DNA of 64,000 nucleotides from Hemicordylus capensis. Lineage: Eukaryota > Chordata > Lepidosauria > Squamata > Cordylidae. How positions within the stretch are numbered: position 1 is the stretch's first letter; each line of letters begins with the position of its first letter. The translations under genes were made by a program, and so were the position numbers. Location of the stretch: assembly GCF_027244095.1 (NCBI RefSeq), contig NC_069659.1:41404001-41468000 (forward strand), written 5' to 3'. The notes beneath the pieces were generated by a model, which had not been told where the DNA came from, ran no database searches, and was given only the letters and a program-made list of their open reading frames with translations. Shown piece after piece: positions 34,864-43,224 of the stretch.

Positions 34864-37800
34864 TTCTTGTATGTTTAATTGTTTGAATCTTCAGGTTTTA
34901 TGGAGAGTGCTGGACTAGGACTGGGGAGACCCGAGTTCAAATCCCCATTCAGCCATGAAACTAGCTGGGTGACTCTGGGCCAGTCACTTCTCTCTCAGCC
35001 TAACCTACTTCACAGGGTTGTTGTGAAAGAGAAACTCAAGTATGTAGTACACCACTCTGCGCTCCTTGGAGGAAGAGCGGGATATAAATAAAATAAAAAA
35101 TAAAATAAAATAAATATTTTATTAACAGTACTGTCCCTAGACATACTACTTATATATTTTCCAAGATGAATATATTTGTGGATATATTCCCTGGGAAAGA
35201 AAATTTATCAACATGTGTTGGAATAAATCTTCCATTCTACAGCTGTTTAAAATGTTTTTAAAGTTAAACTATAACAATGAAACAGACAAAAACAGTTCTG
35301 CGGGACAATTAAAAAAGGAGGAAGCCAAAGCAGACACACTCGGGAAAAGAGAACCAAAAAAAGATAAGCCTTTGCCAGTCACTGAAACAACTCCAAAGAA
35401 CAGGCTAGCTGGATCTCTGGGGACAGAGAGTTCCATAGAATAGGGGTGGCCAGCAAGAAGGCACTTTCTCATGTGGTCACCTAGTGCATCTCTGAGGGAA
35501 GAGGCACATGCAAGAGGACCTCCCATATTCTCATGGTGCAGGCAGACTCCTTCACATGTATGCATAGAGAAACATTACCCTCTTCTCTGTAGGGTGCCTG
35601 TTAGTGGAAGCTGGCTTATCCAAAGCAAAAACATGGAGCACTTCCATAAAGGAAGGAAGGAAGGAAGGTGTAGCACCCATTTTATATGGGAGAAAGTGAA
35701 AGGGTGTGTTCAGACAACTTTGGGGTGGGGAAGTTCCCCAGATCACCTGACACCCCCTCCCCCCGCAGTGCATCCCACAATGCAGCCTACTTTGTCCCAC
35801 TGAATTTCAAGGGTAGCTGAAACTATACATTATTTCCAAACTCTCTAGGCTTTTTTCATTTTTTCGTTTGCATTCTTGTGTTATTTTCTTGTCTACAAGA
35901 AAAAGCTATGAGGATAAAGCAGCACAACCACCTCTAAAGTACATTCATCACTGGTGTGTGGATTATTGCTAACTGGTTCTAAACTATTATTCTTAAGAAT
36001 ATTTATAATTACAAAAAAAAAAAAATCTAAGAGGTTTGCATAGCAAAAAGAATGAGAACATGGTTCCCTGCTCTAAAAAGCTTAAAAAGAAGCACAATGG
36101 AGACACTAAGCAACAGCTACTGGAGCAGGGCTGCACAACTTTGCCCCTTTAGCTGTTGTTGGACTACAACTCCCATCATCCCTGACTCCTGGCCAATGGC
36201 TGGGGATGATGGGAGCTGGGTGGCTGAAATTGTTCAGCCCTGTTCTAGAGGGATGTTTTGGTGTAGGGACAGTTCTTCTCCCCCTGCTAAATATAAAAGT
36301 GCCTTTTATAATATAAAAATATAAAAGCACCTTTAAAAGGTGCCTCTTTGCCCAGTTAGCAGAGCAAATGAAAGCCGTGTGTTCTGCCGTCAACTTCCAA
36401 GTTTGGGGTCTTTCCCACTTATCTTCTATATATTTAATTCTCTTAAACGTACCTGTCGCTAATCCCATGCGTGGCAGCTCTTGTGAGAGTTCATGAGCGA
36501 GCTGCCGATTAACGACCGGGGTGGGTGGGGGGAGAAGTGGCTGCCACCAGACCGGCTGGCTGTGCAGGGGAAGCGGCCGCCACCAGACCGGCTGGAGGCC
36601 AGTGAGAAGAAGTGGTGGCTGGCTAGCAAAAAGCAGCATGGCCTCCAAGAGAGAATGGGGTGGGGTTGGGGAGAATGAAATGGGGCTGAAGGGGCGGGGA
36701 GAAATAAATGAAGATGAGGGAGGAGAGACAGGGAGAACTAGGGGCGCAGAATGCTCTGCTCCAGGTCAGCTAGTTTCAATTCAATGCATTAGAGAACTCT
36801 GTGTCTTCTAGAACTCCTATGTGCAAAAAAAAAAAAAAAAGCTGGATCAGATTGACTCTTTGCAATAAAAGGCTTTGTGAGCACTTGCTGTCCTCCCTCA
36901 GCATAGGTAGCTGCCTATCACCAAAGCTGTTATTATTAATTATTATTATTTATTTGAATTCTATACCACCCCTCAAAAAATGGCTCAGGGCGGTTTACAC
37001 AGAGAAAGAATAAATAAATCAGATGGATCCCTGGAGGTACTGTGCTGGGGGTGGATAGGGCCAGTTACTCTCCTCCTGCTAAATAAAGAGAATCACCACA
37101 TTAAAAGGTGCCTCTTTGCCCAGTTAGCAGGGGTAACTGGCCCATTGGTCCAGCTCACTCAATATCATCTGTCTGCTCCGGGTGGCAGCTGCTCTCCAAG
37201 GTTACAGACAGGAGTCTTTCCCAGCCTTAGCTAGAGATACCAGCCAGGGACTCAACCTAGGACCCTGGGACTTCCTGCATGCAAAGCAGATTATCTATCA
37301 CTGAGCTACGCCCCAAACCTGAAATTTGATCATGCTCAGTAACCAAGTTTATCAAATGATTTCACAGAGCCCAGTGTTTGGGGTTTGTGAGGCTGGAATT
37401 ATACGTTCTGTCTGCAGCATGAATCTTCAAAGCCAGGCCATTTCTCCAAGGAAAAGCAGAGCAGCTAGGTTATGATTTCCAGGGGAGAAGTGGACAGCTG
37501 GAAGGTGTTTTAACACTTCTCTCACCTGCTGCTTTTTGGCTAGCATGTTTTCCAATATGATTTATGGAAGTGCTTATGGTGGACCAGATACAAGTAGCTT
37601 GTCATAAGCAAAGGTTGGAATTTTGTACATAACACATTTGTAGAATTTTAGAGTTGGTAGGTAACTTGGAGATGGTCAAGTTCTTAGTAGGTGATCCTAA
37701 GGTACTTAGACCCTTCCTTAGTACATGGATTTGTTATAATATTCCTGAAAGACTGGCCATCCAGCCTGTACCAGTAAGCCAGCAGTGAAAGAACACATCA

Positions 37801-39772
37801 CTGCATAAGGCAGACTGTCCCACTGCTTAATAGCTCTTTCAACATTAACCGATCCCTATAATTCATTAATCAACAACATGCAAAATCTGAGTCTGTGTTG
37901 GCAACAATATGCACGATGTGCTTGCTACAAGCAGGTTTAAAACTCTATTTATAAAAACCACACACACAAATATAAATACATACATACATATATATATCTA
38001 AAAAGCTGTCTCAAAGCACTTTCATTTGAAACACAGGAGTCATGGGAACTAACCCTCTTGTGTTTACTTCTTGGAAACTTTGCTCTTCAAAAAGGCAGCA
38101 GAACAAGACCAGTGTTTGGAAACAAAGAGCAGCAGGTAAGGGACACTGTTATTTATTTATTTGTTATTTCTCTATGTAAACCCTTTGGAAACTTTTGTTG
38201 AAAAGTGGTATATAAATATTATTTGTTGTTGTTATATTCCAGTTCCATGCAATGAGCCTTTATTGACACAAGAATACCAAGGTCACCAAACCTGCTTCTG
38301 CTGTGCTGTCCTATTTCATTTTACAGAATTTGGATTTTAAAGTAGCCATGCATAACTTGTGACTCACTGTTACTTAGCACAACCCAAGCACAACCCAAAA
38401 GCTATGTATGGTGTCTCAATACATCTATTTCAGGCCTTGCTGAAGGAGAACCAGCATGGCTTCGGCAAGGGAAAGTCTTGCCTCACTAACCTTTTGGAGT
38501 TCTTTGAGAGTGTCAACAGGCATGTAGATAAAGCTGATCTTCTAGGTGACATAGTATACTTGGACTTCCAAAAAGCTTTTGACAAAGGTCCCCACCAAAG
38601 GCTCTTGAGTAAACTTAGCAGTCATGGGATATGGGTCAGGTTCATGTGTGGATCAGTAACTGGTTGAAGGACAGGAAATAAGAGAAGAGAAGCCCTCTGT
38701 GCCACCTGAAAATATGTCCCCAAGGGCTGCCCTTGAGAACATATTTCAGGGTGGCAAAGAGGGTTCCCTGGGGAAGGGGAGGGCATCAAAAATTGTCACT
38801 TTCCCACTGCACTGGTACAGTTAGTGGGGAAAGTCGGTTAGGCTGCTCTCTTGCTGCACTGGTGCATCCTTGCTCTGTATGTCAGCCTGTGCCAAAAACC
38901 CCAAATAATGAGAGAATGTCAAGTACAGGCGTGTAGACAGATTCTTTGGATGCGATTTTTGACCCTATCATTTTCAGTTCCACATTGTTTGTTAGAAAAA
39001 ATGAAGTGGAGAGGAAAGGTCTTCGAACAAATCAAGAAAACAATGTTGCTGATGCTTGAAGACAGCAGCAGTCACAGTCTTTTCTCCGCCCCCTTCCCCT
39101 TCCCCTCTTGCAATCTGGATTTGTGCTGGAACTATTCTTTTTTTAAGCTGCCCCCACCACATACCGTATCACCTTTTTCTGCCAGGGCTCCTGTTCCTCT
39201 AACAGCTAGAGGTTCAACCGGTTAAGCTTTTTCTAACAGAGAGAGGCAGTAGTGGTGGTGTAGTACACCAGCTGAGTACCCGCCATGTCAGAAAACCAAG
39301 TGATCAGCCCCCAGTCTCCTCTCCTCTTTGATAAAGAGGAAGCCCAGCAGGGTTTCATTTGAGCCGGGGCTACGCCCCTCAAACCTTTTTTCAAGGCCAG
39401 CCCTTAACCCTAGAACGTGCAAATCAAAAAGGTGCCTCTGAACATGTCCAGAGTGCCTGCCCTCACCACTGAGAAACCTGTCAGCCACGACATGGCTCCG
39501 ATTAGGACTGAGCTGAACTCCCGTTGCTCTTCCAACCTCATTACCCATTTAAAGGTGAATACCCTGAAGGCAACTTCCTCTCTGCAGGGAACCGCTGCCT
39601 TCGGTGGATGGGGGTGTCATGTTTACCTGGCCAGGGTGCTTTTCCCAGAGCCCGGCAGGCCTCGAAGCAAGAAGAGGCGCTTGCTGAAGCGGCGCCTGCG
39701 AGGTGGCGCCCTGCCTTGGGCGCGGGGATGAAGGCTCAGGCCTCCAAAGGCACGAACTAGACCGTCCTCCAT
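20046..39772 (-). CDS. N4BP2L1: N4BP2L1, complete coding sequence in five exons
   Basis: NEDD4-binding protein 2-like 1, a small protein with a polynucleotide-kinase-like P-loop domain; its cellular role is poorly known. Coding segments in transcript order: 39772-39627, 28481-28354, 24416-24328, 22366-22290, 20292-20046 (687 bp, ~228 residues; human 243). The N-terminus is [14 protein letters not shown], followed by the Walker A motif [15 protein letters not shown], then [69 protein letters not shown] and an arginine/serine-rich tail. All five exons join in phase. The start at 39772 is the first ATG in the exon and has A at -3 and G at +4. Exon 2 uses a GC donor. The gene converges on BRCA2, as in human. 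Confidence 0.96.
20555..21680 (+). mobile_element. L2 LINE, 3' half
   Basis: Encodes the end of the reverse transcriptase with the YADD motif ([14 protein letters not shown]), [23 protein letters not shown], then [39 protein letters not shown] and [10 protein letters not shown]. The 3' end is GGGCGGTATATAAATCTAAC followed by (CAAA)n. The frame is interrupted near 20965. It lies in N4BP2L1 intron 4, antisense to the gene. Confidence 0.82.
21681..24327 (-). other. N4BP2L1 introns 3-4 outside exons: no clear feature
   Basis: Apart from exon 4 (22290-22366) I see only AT-rich intron sequence and a small inverted pair at about 22806-22824 and 22858-22873 (GAGAGTTGTGCTCTCAC / GTGAGTACAACTCTC). Confidence 0.45.
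22290..22366 (-). CDS. N4BP2L1: N4BP2L1 exon 4
   Basis: 77 bp between acceptor TATCAG and donor GTACAT. Encodes [20 protein letters not shown] then VRELA and two bases of an arginine codon. REPDT-WKF is a signature of the N4BP2-like kinases. Confidence 0.94.
24328..24416 (-). CDS. N4BP2L1: N4BP2L1 exon 3
   Basis: 89 bp between acceptor TTGCAG and donor GTAGGG. Encodes [20 protein letters not shown] and [14 protein letters not shown] is the conserved family motif following the second strand of the kinase core. Confidence 0.94.
25060..25435 (+). mobile_element. L2 LINE fragment
   Basis: Fragments such as [35 protein letters not shown] and [20 protein letters not shown]. Continues at 25905 after about 470 bp of other DNA with a GT microsatellite. 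Confidence 0.7.
25697..25732. repeat. (GT)18 microsatellite
   Basis: About eighteen uninterrupted GT units. Confidence 0.95.
25905..26515 (+). mobile_element. L2 LINE fragment (3' end)
   Basis: Reads [40 protein letters not shown] and [13 protein letters not shown], and ends with the L2 tail AAACCACCCAGAGATGTAAG ... AGTATATAAATCTG and (AAAT)n. Probably the same insertion as 25060-25435. Confidence 0.75.
26655..27035 (-). mobile_element. L2 LINE 3' end
   Basis: Complement of the L2 tail (TTCTATTCCACCCAAAACTC, GGGTGGTTTACAAT) followed by the complement of the C-terminal coding part (GGGAGCGCATTCCAAAGCCT). It faces the copy at 25905-26515, only about 140 bp away, making an inverted L2 pair. 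Confidence 0.65.
27040..28353 (-). other. N4BP2L1 intron 2 remainder: nothing recognised
   Basis: No repeat family or exon recognised; AT-rich. Confidence 0.4.
28354..28481 (-). CDS. N4BP2L1: N4BP2L1 exon 2 (kinase fold, GC donor)
   Basis: 128 bp. Encodes [20 protein letters not shown] then [20 protein letters not shown] and KR, ending one base into an alanine codon. The acceptor is CCTTAG. The only donor that keeps the frame to exon 3 is GAG|GCAAGC, a GC-AG intron; no GT in the following bases gives the same junction. Confidence 0.92.
28482..29384 (-). other. N4BP2L1 intron 1, first part: nothing recognised
   Basis: AT-rich intron sequence between exon 2 and the first L2 tail. Confidence 0.4.
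29385..29480 (-). mobile_element. L2 3' tail fragment
   Basis: Complement of the L2 end: TTGTATACCACCCTATACC then CAGGGTGGTTCACAATCTAA. Confidence 0.55.
29650..30090 (+). mobile_element. 5S-like SINE interrupted by an L1-like insertion
   Basis: Head at 29650 (GAGAGCTGGTCTTGTGGTGA), tail at 30090. The copy lacks part of the 5S-like segment. It is split at 29818-29961 by 144 bp flanked by a 13-bp duplication TCTCCAAGATAGG (29805-29817, 29962-29974). Confidence 0.7.
29818..29961 (-). mobile_element. Short L1-like retrocopy inside the SINE
   Basis: The 144-bp insert starts with T-rich sequence on the plus strand (poly-A on the minus) and has a 13-bp target duplication, as expected for a 5'-truncated L1 type insertion. 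The family cannot be confirmed from so short a piece. Confidence 0.5.
30440..30840 (-). mobile_element. L2 LINE 3' end
   Basis: TTTTTATACCACCCTTCCAA, GGCTCAGGGCGGTTTACATT, then the complement of the C-terminal coding end (GGGAGTGCATTCCACAGCCC). Confidence 0.7.
30905..31000 (-). mobile_element. L2 3' tail fragment
   Basis: Complement of an L2 end (GAGGTGGTTTACAATGAAAG) preceded by a T-rich start. Confidence 0.45.
31303..31438. mobile_element. Palindromic hAT-type MITE
   Basis: Almost perfect 136-bp palindrome from CAGTGTTCCCTCTAA to TTAGAGGGAACACTG, with GACTACAACTCCCAGAATCC in the arm. Flanks GATGGAGG and GATGGAGC are an 8-bp target duplication with one change. Confidence 0.8.
31440..34890 (-). 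other. N4BP2L1 intron 1, middle: no classified repeat
   Basis: Mostly unclassified. It includes a G run at 33291-33301, a short hairpin at about 33513-33557 and an (AT)n tract at 34818-34860. Confidence 0.4.
34818..34860. repeat. (AT)n microsatellite
   Basis: About 21 uninterrupted AT units. Confidence 0.95.
34900..35113 (+). mobile_element. tRNA-derived SINE with L2-type tail
   Basis: 5'-truncated. Contains a tRNA B box (CGAGTTCAAATCCC), the body GACTCTGGGCCAGTCACTTC, and the tail TGGAGGAAGAGCGGGATATA followed by (AAAAT)n. The tail resembles L2, whose machinery probably moved it. Confidence 0.75.
35390..35560 (-). mobile_element. L2 LINE fragment
   Basis: Complement of the L2 C-terminal region (GAGTTCCATAGAATAGGGGT, AAGGCACTTTCTCATGTGGT). 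Old. Confidence 0.4.
36126..36242. mobile_element. Palindromic hAT-type MITE
   Basis: Ends CAGGGCTGCACAACTTTG and TTGTTCAGCCCTG with GGACTACAACTCCCATCATC in the arm. Flanks TACTGGAG and TTCTAGAG fit a decayed 8-bp duplication. Confidence 0.65.
36422..36773 (+). mobile_element. Possible short Helitron with GC-rich interior
   Basis: Starts TCTTCTATATATTTAATTC after a host A, and ends with hairpin GCAGA-ATGC-TCTGC, ten bases and CTAG followed by T. These are the Helitron rules. The interior is GC-rich with two copies of CACCAGACCGGCTGG. No coding capacity. Confidence 0.5.
36930..37005 (-). mobile_element. L2 3' tail fragment
   Basis: TTCTATACCACCCCTCAAAA then GGCTCAGGGCGGTTTACAC, complement of the L2 end. 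Confidence 0.55.
37150..37314 (-). mobile_element. SINE with tRNA-Ala-like head and the same tail as the 5S-like SINEs
   Basis: The minus strand reads GGGGCGTAGCTCAGTGATAG (A box), CTGCTTTGCATGCAGGAAGT (anticodon stem, TGC), and AGGTTGAGTCCCTGG (B box), then the body AAGACTCCTGTCTGTAACCT and GCTGCCACCC. The body and tail match the SINEs at 42883 and elsewhere; only the head differs. Confidence 0.7.
38150..38240 (+). mobile_element. CR1/L2 3' tail fragment
   Basis: CTATGTAAACCCTTTGGAAA then AAGTGGTATATAAATATTAT and (GTT)n. Confidence 0.5.
38425..38690 (+). mobile_element. CR1 LINE fragment
   Basis: Encodes [20 protein letters not shown] and [20 protein letters not shown], the CR1 reverse-transcriptase fingers ([27 protein letters not shown]). 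Broken after this. Confidence 0.75.
39627..39772 (-). CDS. N4BP2L1: N4BP2L1 exon 1 coding part (Walker A)
   Basis: Encodes [20 protein letters not shown], then a proline/arginine-rich linker and [20 protein letters not shown], ending two bases into an arginine codon before donor [14 protein letters not shown] is the ATP-binding loop. The reading frame stays open upstream of the ATG (a run of about ten CTG/CTC leucines), but no in-frame ATG lies there, so the upstream part is treated as 5' UTR. Confidence 0.93.
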
Positions 39773-39790
39773 TGTAGCGGGGAGCGGCGG

Positions 39791-39814
39791 CAGCAGCAGC
39801 AGCAGCAGCAGCAG
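39791..39814 (-). repeat. (CTG)8 triplet run in the N4BP2L1 5' UTR
   Basis: Eight perfect CAG units on the plus strand, CTG on the N4BP2L1 sense strand, about 20 bp upstream of the start codon. Flanking CGG/GCC triplets extend the GC-rich tract. Confidence 0.9.
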
Positions 39815-40529
39815 CAAGAGCCACCAGCCCCGCCACTGAACCGAGGTCAGTGCTGAGTGTTTACCTCGCCGCGTGACTCCCTCCCGGGCCAAGGGGCGGA
39901 GCGCCGGAGCAGCCCCACCCCCTCAGCTGAGGTGGCACATTCGCGTGGCTCGCAATGCCGGACTTGCAGACGTTTGGCTGTGTGTGACTTGCTCACCAGT
40001 CCCCTGAGGACGCAGCTGGCAGGGCGCGGCAGGGAGGTCGGAGTCCGTCTAGAGTCCTGGCTTAAGTCCGCAGAAATGGGGCACCAAGATTATTATTGAG
40101 CACTTTGCGGGGCATAGCAATAACTCCCTAGTCGCCTAGGAAGTGGCTCTCCGTCCCCCCGCGCCTTTATTTAAATACTATTTCCAAACAACCAAAGGGG
40201 CGACCCCCCCACGCCCATCCTGTCTAGGGCATGTTTACTCACCATTGAGTAACTTCTGCAACTGGGTGTGCTAAATCAACAGGAATCGGCTAGTCAGCTT
40301 AAATGCTGCTCCCTGGGGCGTGGAATTCAAGGTTGCCGTTTTAGCACGCCTGCTAAGCGGTATGTTCACCCTATGAGTGGGGGCGGGAGGGGGCAGTGGG
40401 CCACACTGAAAGCCCACTTGACCGGCGGCGGAGAAACAAACCGGACGACATCGCTGTATTAATTCCTGCATGGGTTTGTTCACACACGAAGGTTTCCACT
40501 TGTCCTAGCTGCAGTTTGTGCTACCCCTA

Positions 40530-41250
40530 ACCTATACTATTTAGATGCCGACACGTGTCTATACATACAAAGATTAGAGTCGTTCGGACAATGGTTTTCC
40601 CCGTGATACTCTGTGGATCCGGAAGCTGCACTTTGAAGAAGCAAGACAGAAAAAGTACTGACGCTTCTGAACTTTGGTACTGGAAACGACTTTTGAGAAT
40701 ACCATGGACAACCAGGAAAAACAAACCAATGGATCATAGAACAAATCAATCCAGAATTTTCACTCGAAGCACAAATGACCAGGCTCAAACTATCATACTT
40801 TGGACACATCATGCGAAGACGCGACTCCCTTGAGAAGTCCATAATGCTGGGGAAAGTTGAAAGAGGACTACCAGGAACAGGGTGGACAGACTCTATTATT
40901 TTACACTTATATCCCACTCTTCTTCTGAGGAGCTCAGAAGCTCCTGGTTTTTATCCTCACAACAAGCCTGTAAGGTAGGTTAGGCTGAGAGATACATGAC
41001 TGGCCCAGAGTCACCCAGTGAGTTTCATGGTTGAATGGGGATTTGAACTTAGGTCTTCCCACTCCTAGTCCAACATTCTAACCACTACACTATGCTGGCT
41101 GTTATTACACTACACTATTATGACAGCAGTGAATGCACCACTGAGAGACCTTAAAGGCCAAGTTGAAGATAGATCATCCTGGAGAGAAGCTATCTATGTG
41201 GTCAAAGAGAGTCCACACCGACTTGACGGCACTTAATCAATCAGCCTATA
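40530..41250 (+). mobile_element. RTE-BovB LINE 3' part, split by a SINE
   Basis: Translation of 40580-40895 shows BovB C-terminal motifs (MVFPVILCGSGSC, WYWKRLLRIPWT, GHIMRRRDSLEKSIMLGK) with frameshifts. The 3' end resumes at about 41112 (GACAGCAGTGAATGCACCAC, CCTGGAGAGAAGCTATCTAT, TCCACACCGACTTGACGGCA) and finishes AATCAATCA. The gap holds the SINE at 40899-41111. Confidence 0.85.
40899..41111 (-). mobile_element. tRNA-derived SINE inserted in the BovB LINE
   Basis: The minus strand reads CAGCCAGCATAGTGTAGTGG (A box), AGTTCAAATCCCCATTCA (B box), GACTCTGGGCCAGTCATG. It is the same family as 34900-35113. Flanks ACTCTATTA and ACACTATTA may be a target duplication. Confidence 0.75.
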
Positions 41251-42882
41251 CTGCCAGAGGATAAGGCAGCCAATGATGCCAAGCTGAGCTCAGCAAGGAT
41301 CAGTTTTGATACTCCTCAGACCTATTCAAGAGGTTTGTTCCTACATTAAAAGGCCAGAACACTTACTTTATAGCCTGCAAACACTTTACAAATCATTTTT
41401 ATGCAAAGCGCAACAGGACACTCCAGATTTCACACAAGTCAAAATACATCTCTGCAACTACACCAACCGAGGTAGTTTTCTCCTTCATTGGATAATTTTG
41501 TAGTATTTGTACATGGCTCTTTATGGTTCTCAATGCTCAGTTACTATAGCTTTTTGATGTTCTGAAAGATATCAGTGGATGTAAGAGCTAAAGAGAACAT
41601 TAGATGACGATAAACCCAGATTAGAAGAGAATATAGATTCAGAATATAAAATGTTGAGCAATATTGTGCGTATTTGTAAAGGGTTCTGTCTACAATTTGA
41701 CATCCTTCAGTGACTATCCTCAGTCTATCCACCACGACTAATTGATTTTCTGTTCTCCACTTCTTGCATAATACAGATAAATATTAGCTAGTTGTTAGCA
41801 GTGCTTCAGCCACAGTTTAAACAAACCATGAGAAGCAGCCTTGGAAGGCTGCAGTTTTGAGCTCAGAGGCAAAGAGGAGGGAGTTGTTATCTTTGTCAGC
41901 CATTTCTCCACTCAAGATCATCAACACTCCCCCATCAGCTTCTATTCTTACATATTTGATATGCACTGGAACCTTCCTAGAAAGTAAAGCAATGGGTTGG
42001 GGGAGGCAATTTTGAGTGAGAAGAGGTCATTGGGGCCAAAACATACACCCTCCACTTGACGTCTTTTGACTAATTTTCATTTTTAAGGTTGAGACTTTTT
42101 ACATGCATGGAGCTTACCCGCAAGGCTGTAATCCTCTACACACTGACCTGGAAGTAAATAGTACTGAACAGGGCAGGACTTACTTTCTAGCAAAAATACA
42201 TCAGATCAAACTGCAGAGTTCTCTTTATTTGTGCACAAGTCTCTCTCTCTCTGTGTTTTGCATTTAAAAAAAAAATAACAATCTTCATACTGACTACTGT
42301 GTTTCTTTCTTCCACACACTCAAAAGACAAATAGATGAAACAGATTTCAAAGTGACATCAACCATAATCTCAAAAACTCAACTTTATTTCAAAGAGGGGA
42401 AAAGCAAAGGCTACATAAGCTGGAAAGTAACAACATGACTGCAAGTCATGGATTCAACAACCTGGATATTATATATTTCCTCTCATCATTGTTGTTTACA
42501 TTTATTGTAGCTGGTTGTTAATTGGAGTCCATCCATGGTAATGCCAAAATTGAACAAATTCTGCAATAGAAAATTAAAAGGAAAAGTCTGAAGCATCAGA
42601 AACAAATCTTAACCGTATTGATGCATTCACATCCATTTCAGACTATAATATGCAAAACAAGAATACAACCATTTGAGATCAGCTTCCATTCTTACTGGCC
42701 CTTTTGAAGTATTTCTGCTTGGTTAGGGAGAGAACTGTTTTGTTTTATCTTTGATCATACAACCCAGCTGGCAAACATCACCTTAAATCCCGCCCCCCAC
42801 CTTTCAAGCAATGATGTATTCTTAAAAGCAGCACAGAGATTTTAATAGATGCAATGTGCCATATAATTTTAATGTAGACTAT
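41251..42882. other. Intergenic DNA between N4BP2L1 and N4BP2L2
   Basis: AT-rich, with no gene seen. The right part may be the 3' UTR of long-form N4BP2L2. Confidence 0.4.
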
Positions 42883-43180
42883 GGAACATAGGAAGCTGCC
42901 ATATACTGAGTCAGACCATTGGTCTATCTAGCTCAGTATTGTCTTCACAGACTGGCAGCAGCTTCTCCAAGGTTGCAGGCAGGAATCTCTCTCAGCCCTA
43001 TCTTGGAGATGCCAGGGAGGGAACTTGAAACCTTATGCTCTTCCCAGAGCGGCTCCATCCCCTGAGGGGAATATCTTGCAGTGCTCACACATCAAGTCTC
43101 CCATTCAGATGCAACCAGGGCAGACCCTGCTTAGTTATGGGGACAAGTCATGCTTGCTACCACAAGACCAGCTCTCCTCT
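42883..43180 (-). mobile_element. 5S-like SINE, most complete copy
   Basis: The minus strand reads head GAGCTGGTCTTGTGGTAGCA, then the 5S-like segment at 43137-43081 (AACTAAGCAGGGTCTGCCCT, GGTTGCATCTGAATGGGAGA), then the middle (GATATTCCCCTCAGGGGATG), body and tail ending TATGGCAGCTTCCTATGTTC. Confidence 0.8.
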
Positions 43181-43224
43181 AGGTGATGGATCATCACCTG
43201 AAGAGAAAGTAAACAACTGAAGTA

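Larger units (their letters stand above)
39560..40110 (-). promoter_or_regulatory. N4BP2L1: CpG-rich promoter region of N4BP2L1
   Basis: This stretch around coding exon 1 has many CpG dinucleotides and several GC boxes in a window that is otherwise AT-rich and CpG-poor. It contains the first codons and the 5' UTR with a (CTG)8 run on the sense strand. This is the usual look of a CpG-island promoter. The exact transcription start cannot be read from sequence. Confidence 0.6.

Noticed and set aside
36106-36648. 180-residue minus-strand open frame
   Set aside because: It spans a hAT MITE and the Helitron-like element; the composition is explained by repeats.
37284-37314. Possible tRNA-Ala gene
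   Set aside because: Only the head resembles a tRNA; it runs directly into a SINE body and tail, and the acceptor stem does not close.
39773-39892. N-terminal extension of N4BP2L1 with a poly-leucine signal-anchor-like run
   Set aside because: There is no in-frame ATG upstream; the first ATG at 39772 has a good context and matches the human start.
43081-43137. Possible 5S rRNA gene or pseudogene
   Set aside because: The same segment occurs at several loci always within the same SINE, and the first half of 5S rRNA is missing.
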